64,000 nt of DNA, from NCBI GenBank assembly GCA_025331565.1, contig JAFREQ010000027.1:434001-498000 (forward strand), read 5' to 3'. The notes beneath the pieces are model-generated. The model worked only from the letters and a program-made list of their open reading frames with translations, was not told where the DNA came from and made no database searches. Positions 63,501 to 64,000 of this stretch are shown here, one piece after another. A program made the position numbers and the translations under genes. Source of the stretch: Holacanthus passer (lineage: Eukaryota; Chordata; Actinopteri; Pomacanthidae). Position 1 is the first letter of the stretch, and every line of letters begins with the position of its first letter.

Positions 63501-63974
63501 TTTTAATTTTCAGTTAATTTACTTTGTTGTCACTTTAATTTATCTTACTCACAGCCTATGCTTGGAGGACACCCTTTCTCTCTAACAGAATTGCATGCAC
63601 AGAAGCACCAGGTAAACTTACAAATCCAAATCCATCATTCTTATGTCACCTAAACATCTCATGCATGTTCTATTTATGGCTTGACCTAACCTAACAAGCT
63701 TCTGTGTTTGAGAGCAGTATTGTTGTTTTTTTCTTTTACTAATGGATGAAACTCTGAAAGTATCCCCCTGAATCTCATGCTGTCAAATCTTGAACCTGTA
63801 GATGCAAGCAGTGACTTCTCACTGTTCGAGGCACTGAGGGAAACCATCTACTCTGAGGTGGCTACTTTGATATCCCAGAATGAGTCTCGTCCCCACTTTC
63901 TCATCGAGCTCTTCCATGAGCTGCAGCTGCTCAACACAGACTACTTACGGCAGAGGGCGCTGTATTCCCTACAG
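51595..63974 (+). CDS. pcm1: Pericentriolar material 1 (5' part; gene runs off the right edge)
   Basis: Twenty-five coding exons: 51595-51690, 51972-52220, 52989-53315, 54651-54821, 55436-55555, 55866-56052, 56329-56438, 56602-56875, 56963-57113, 57465-57683, 58048-58214, 58642-58871, 59101-59243, 59351-59480, 59835-60005, 60136-60314, 60601-60810, 60902-61172, 61396-61541, 61636-61853, 62455-62635, 62727-63037, 63143-63304, 63555-63611, 63802-63974. They total exactly 4653 nt, residues 1-1551. Start MATGGTPFDD matches human PCM1. Landmarks: MDWGVQQKKANRSSEKNKKK, SIGSDSQGR, coiled coils at about 230-385 (LIDHLKEQEKSYLRFLQKML; MLEQQEQLRALQGRQEAL), ITSELNDELNDLIQRFHNQL, VQYYEQTSDMM, LWSEMRRHQILREELRQRRK and the conserved FLIELFHELQLLNTDYLRQR at the edge. 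PCM1 is the scaffold of centriolar satellites; human PCM1 is 2024 aa, so roughly a quarter is missing. Donor 61853 (CCTA then GTATGA) is weak but required by phase. Confidence 0.95.
53470..53830 (+). repeat. Dispersed repeat in pcm1 intron 3 (fuller copy)
   Basis: Contains GGAAAGTCAGAGGATTGCC, TCAGCCTCGTGGTGGCACTG, CTGCCAATCCACCCAA and CGAGATGTTTCAGTCTGGAC. Same family as 21815-21925. Remembered as very abundant in percomorph fish; non-coding. Confidence 0.65.
54173..54300 (+). repeat. Dispersed repeat end, copy 1
   Basis: Shares TTTTATTAAA, CTTCACTACAT, GTCTGGACA and ATGGATGTAAACTGCAACTT, in the same order and orientation, with 62105-62215 in another pcm1 intron. Confidence 0.7.
59640..59782. 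repeat. Dispersed repeat, copy 2 (related to 12000-12094)
   Basis: GAACATTATAACCTTCATAAAGACAGG-like start, CAGGGCTGCTGCATTAGA and a TCCAATAAACTGGC end correspond in order to the copy at 12000-12094. Lies in the pcm1 intron after exon 14. Confidence 0.5.
61980..62220 (+). repeat. Dispersed repeat in pcm1 intron, with copy 2 of the shared end
   Basis: Begins TCCGTGCCGGCAACAGCCAT, with ATCCATCCGCCCAGTCCCAT and GATATCTCAGGAACGCCTTA, and ends with the block shared with 54173-54300. Recalled as a very common teleost interspersed repeat. Confidence 0.65.
63555..63611 (+). CDS. pcm1: Optional-looking 57-nt cassette exon of pcm1
   Basis: Acceptor TCACAG, donor CCAG then GTAAAC, phase 1-1, frame AYAWRTPFLSNRIACTEAP without stop. 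Flanking exons 63143-63304 and 63802-63974 are also phase-compatible with each other, so skipping keeps frame. The peptide is hydrophobic and aromatic compared with its neighbours and I do not recall it in mammalian PCM1. Confidence 0.6.
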
Positions 63975-64000
63975 GTAAGAAGTACAGACACATGTAACTG

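Noticed and set aside
1..64000. CRISPR arrays, bacterial operons, integrons, phage or plasmid elements
   Set aside because: No regularly spaced repeats with unique spacers; all genes are spliced vertebrate genes.
1..64000. tRNA, rRNA or known microRNA genes
   Set aside because: No A-box/B-box pair, rRNA-like block or familiar microRNA hairpin was recognised by eye; a covariance-model search would be needed to exclude them.

Overview
This window is nuclear DNA from a ray-finned fish, most likely a spiny-rayed (acanthomorph) teleost. The genes are vertebrate genes with compact introns of 0.1-3 kb, GT-AG splice sites and CA/TG and GA microsatellites. Several dispersed repeats look like families I remember as common in acanthomorph genomes. 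There is no sign of bacterial, viral or plasmid sequence. No new multi-gene system was found. The interesting signals are in exon architecture.

Layout. 1-5.2 kb (+): the last three coding exons and 3'UTR of a tolloid-family metalloprotease, probably tll1. 10.05-26.1 kb (-): stox2, a storkhead winged-helix protein, with two alternative first exons and one apparent 1-nt frame slip at a CAG tract. 28.6-32.9 kb (-): a complete six-exon casp3. 33-38.5 kb: a repeat-rich interval with one GC-rich unclassified repeat and two candidate MITEs. 38.5-46.2 kb (-): a 15-coding-exon OSBP/OSBP2-type sterol carrier. Its last intron holds five candidate in-frame mini-exons that share an unusual GC-type donor. 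47.2-49.5 kb (-): sart1, a tri-snRNP protein, full length in one uninterrupted exon. 51.6 kb to the right edge (+): pcm1, 25 coding exons giving residues 1-1551, cut off by the window end. sart1 and pcm1 are head to head and probably share a promoter region.

The genes do not form a pathway: extracellular matrix/BMP processing, transcriptional regulation, apoptosis, ER-Golgi lipid exchange, splicing and centriolar satellites. From memory of human gene positions, TLL1, STOX2 and CASP3 lie on 4q, OSBP and SART1 on 11q, and PCM1 on 8p, so the block joins pieces of several ancestral segments. Exon limits were set by hand from splice signals, homology recalled from memory and phase arithmetic. Phases close across every exon junction; the only discrepancy is the single slip inside the large stox2 exon. 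No alignment or database search was run.
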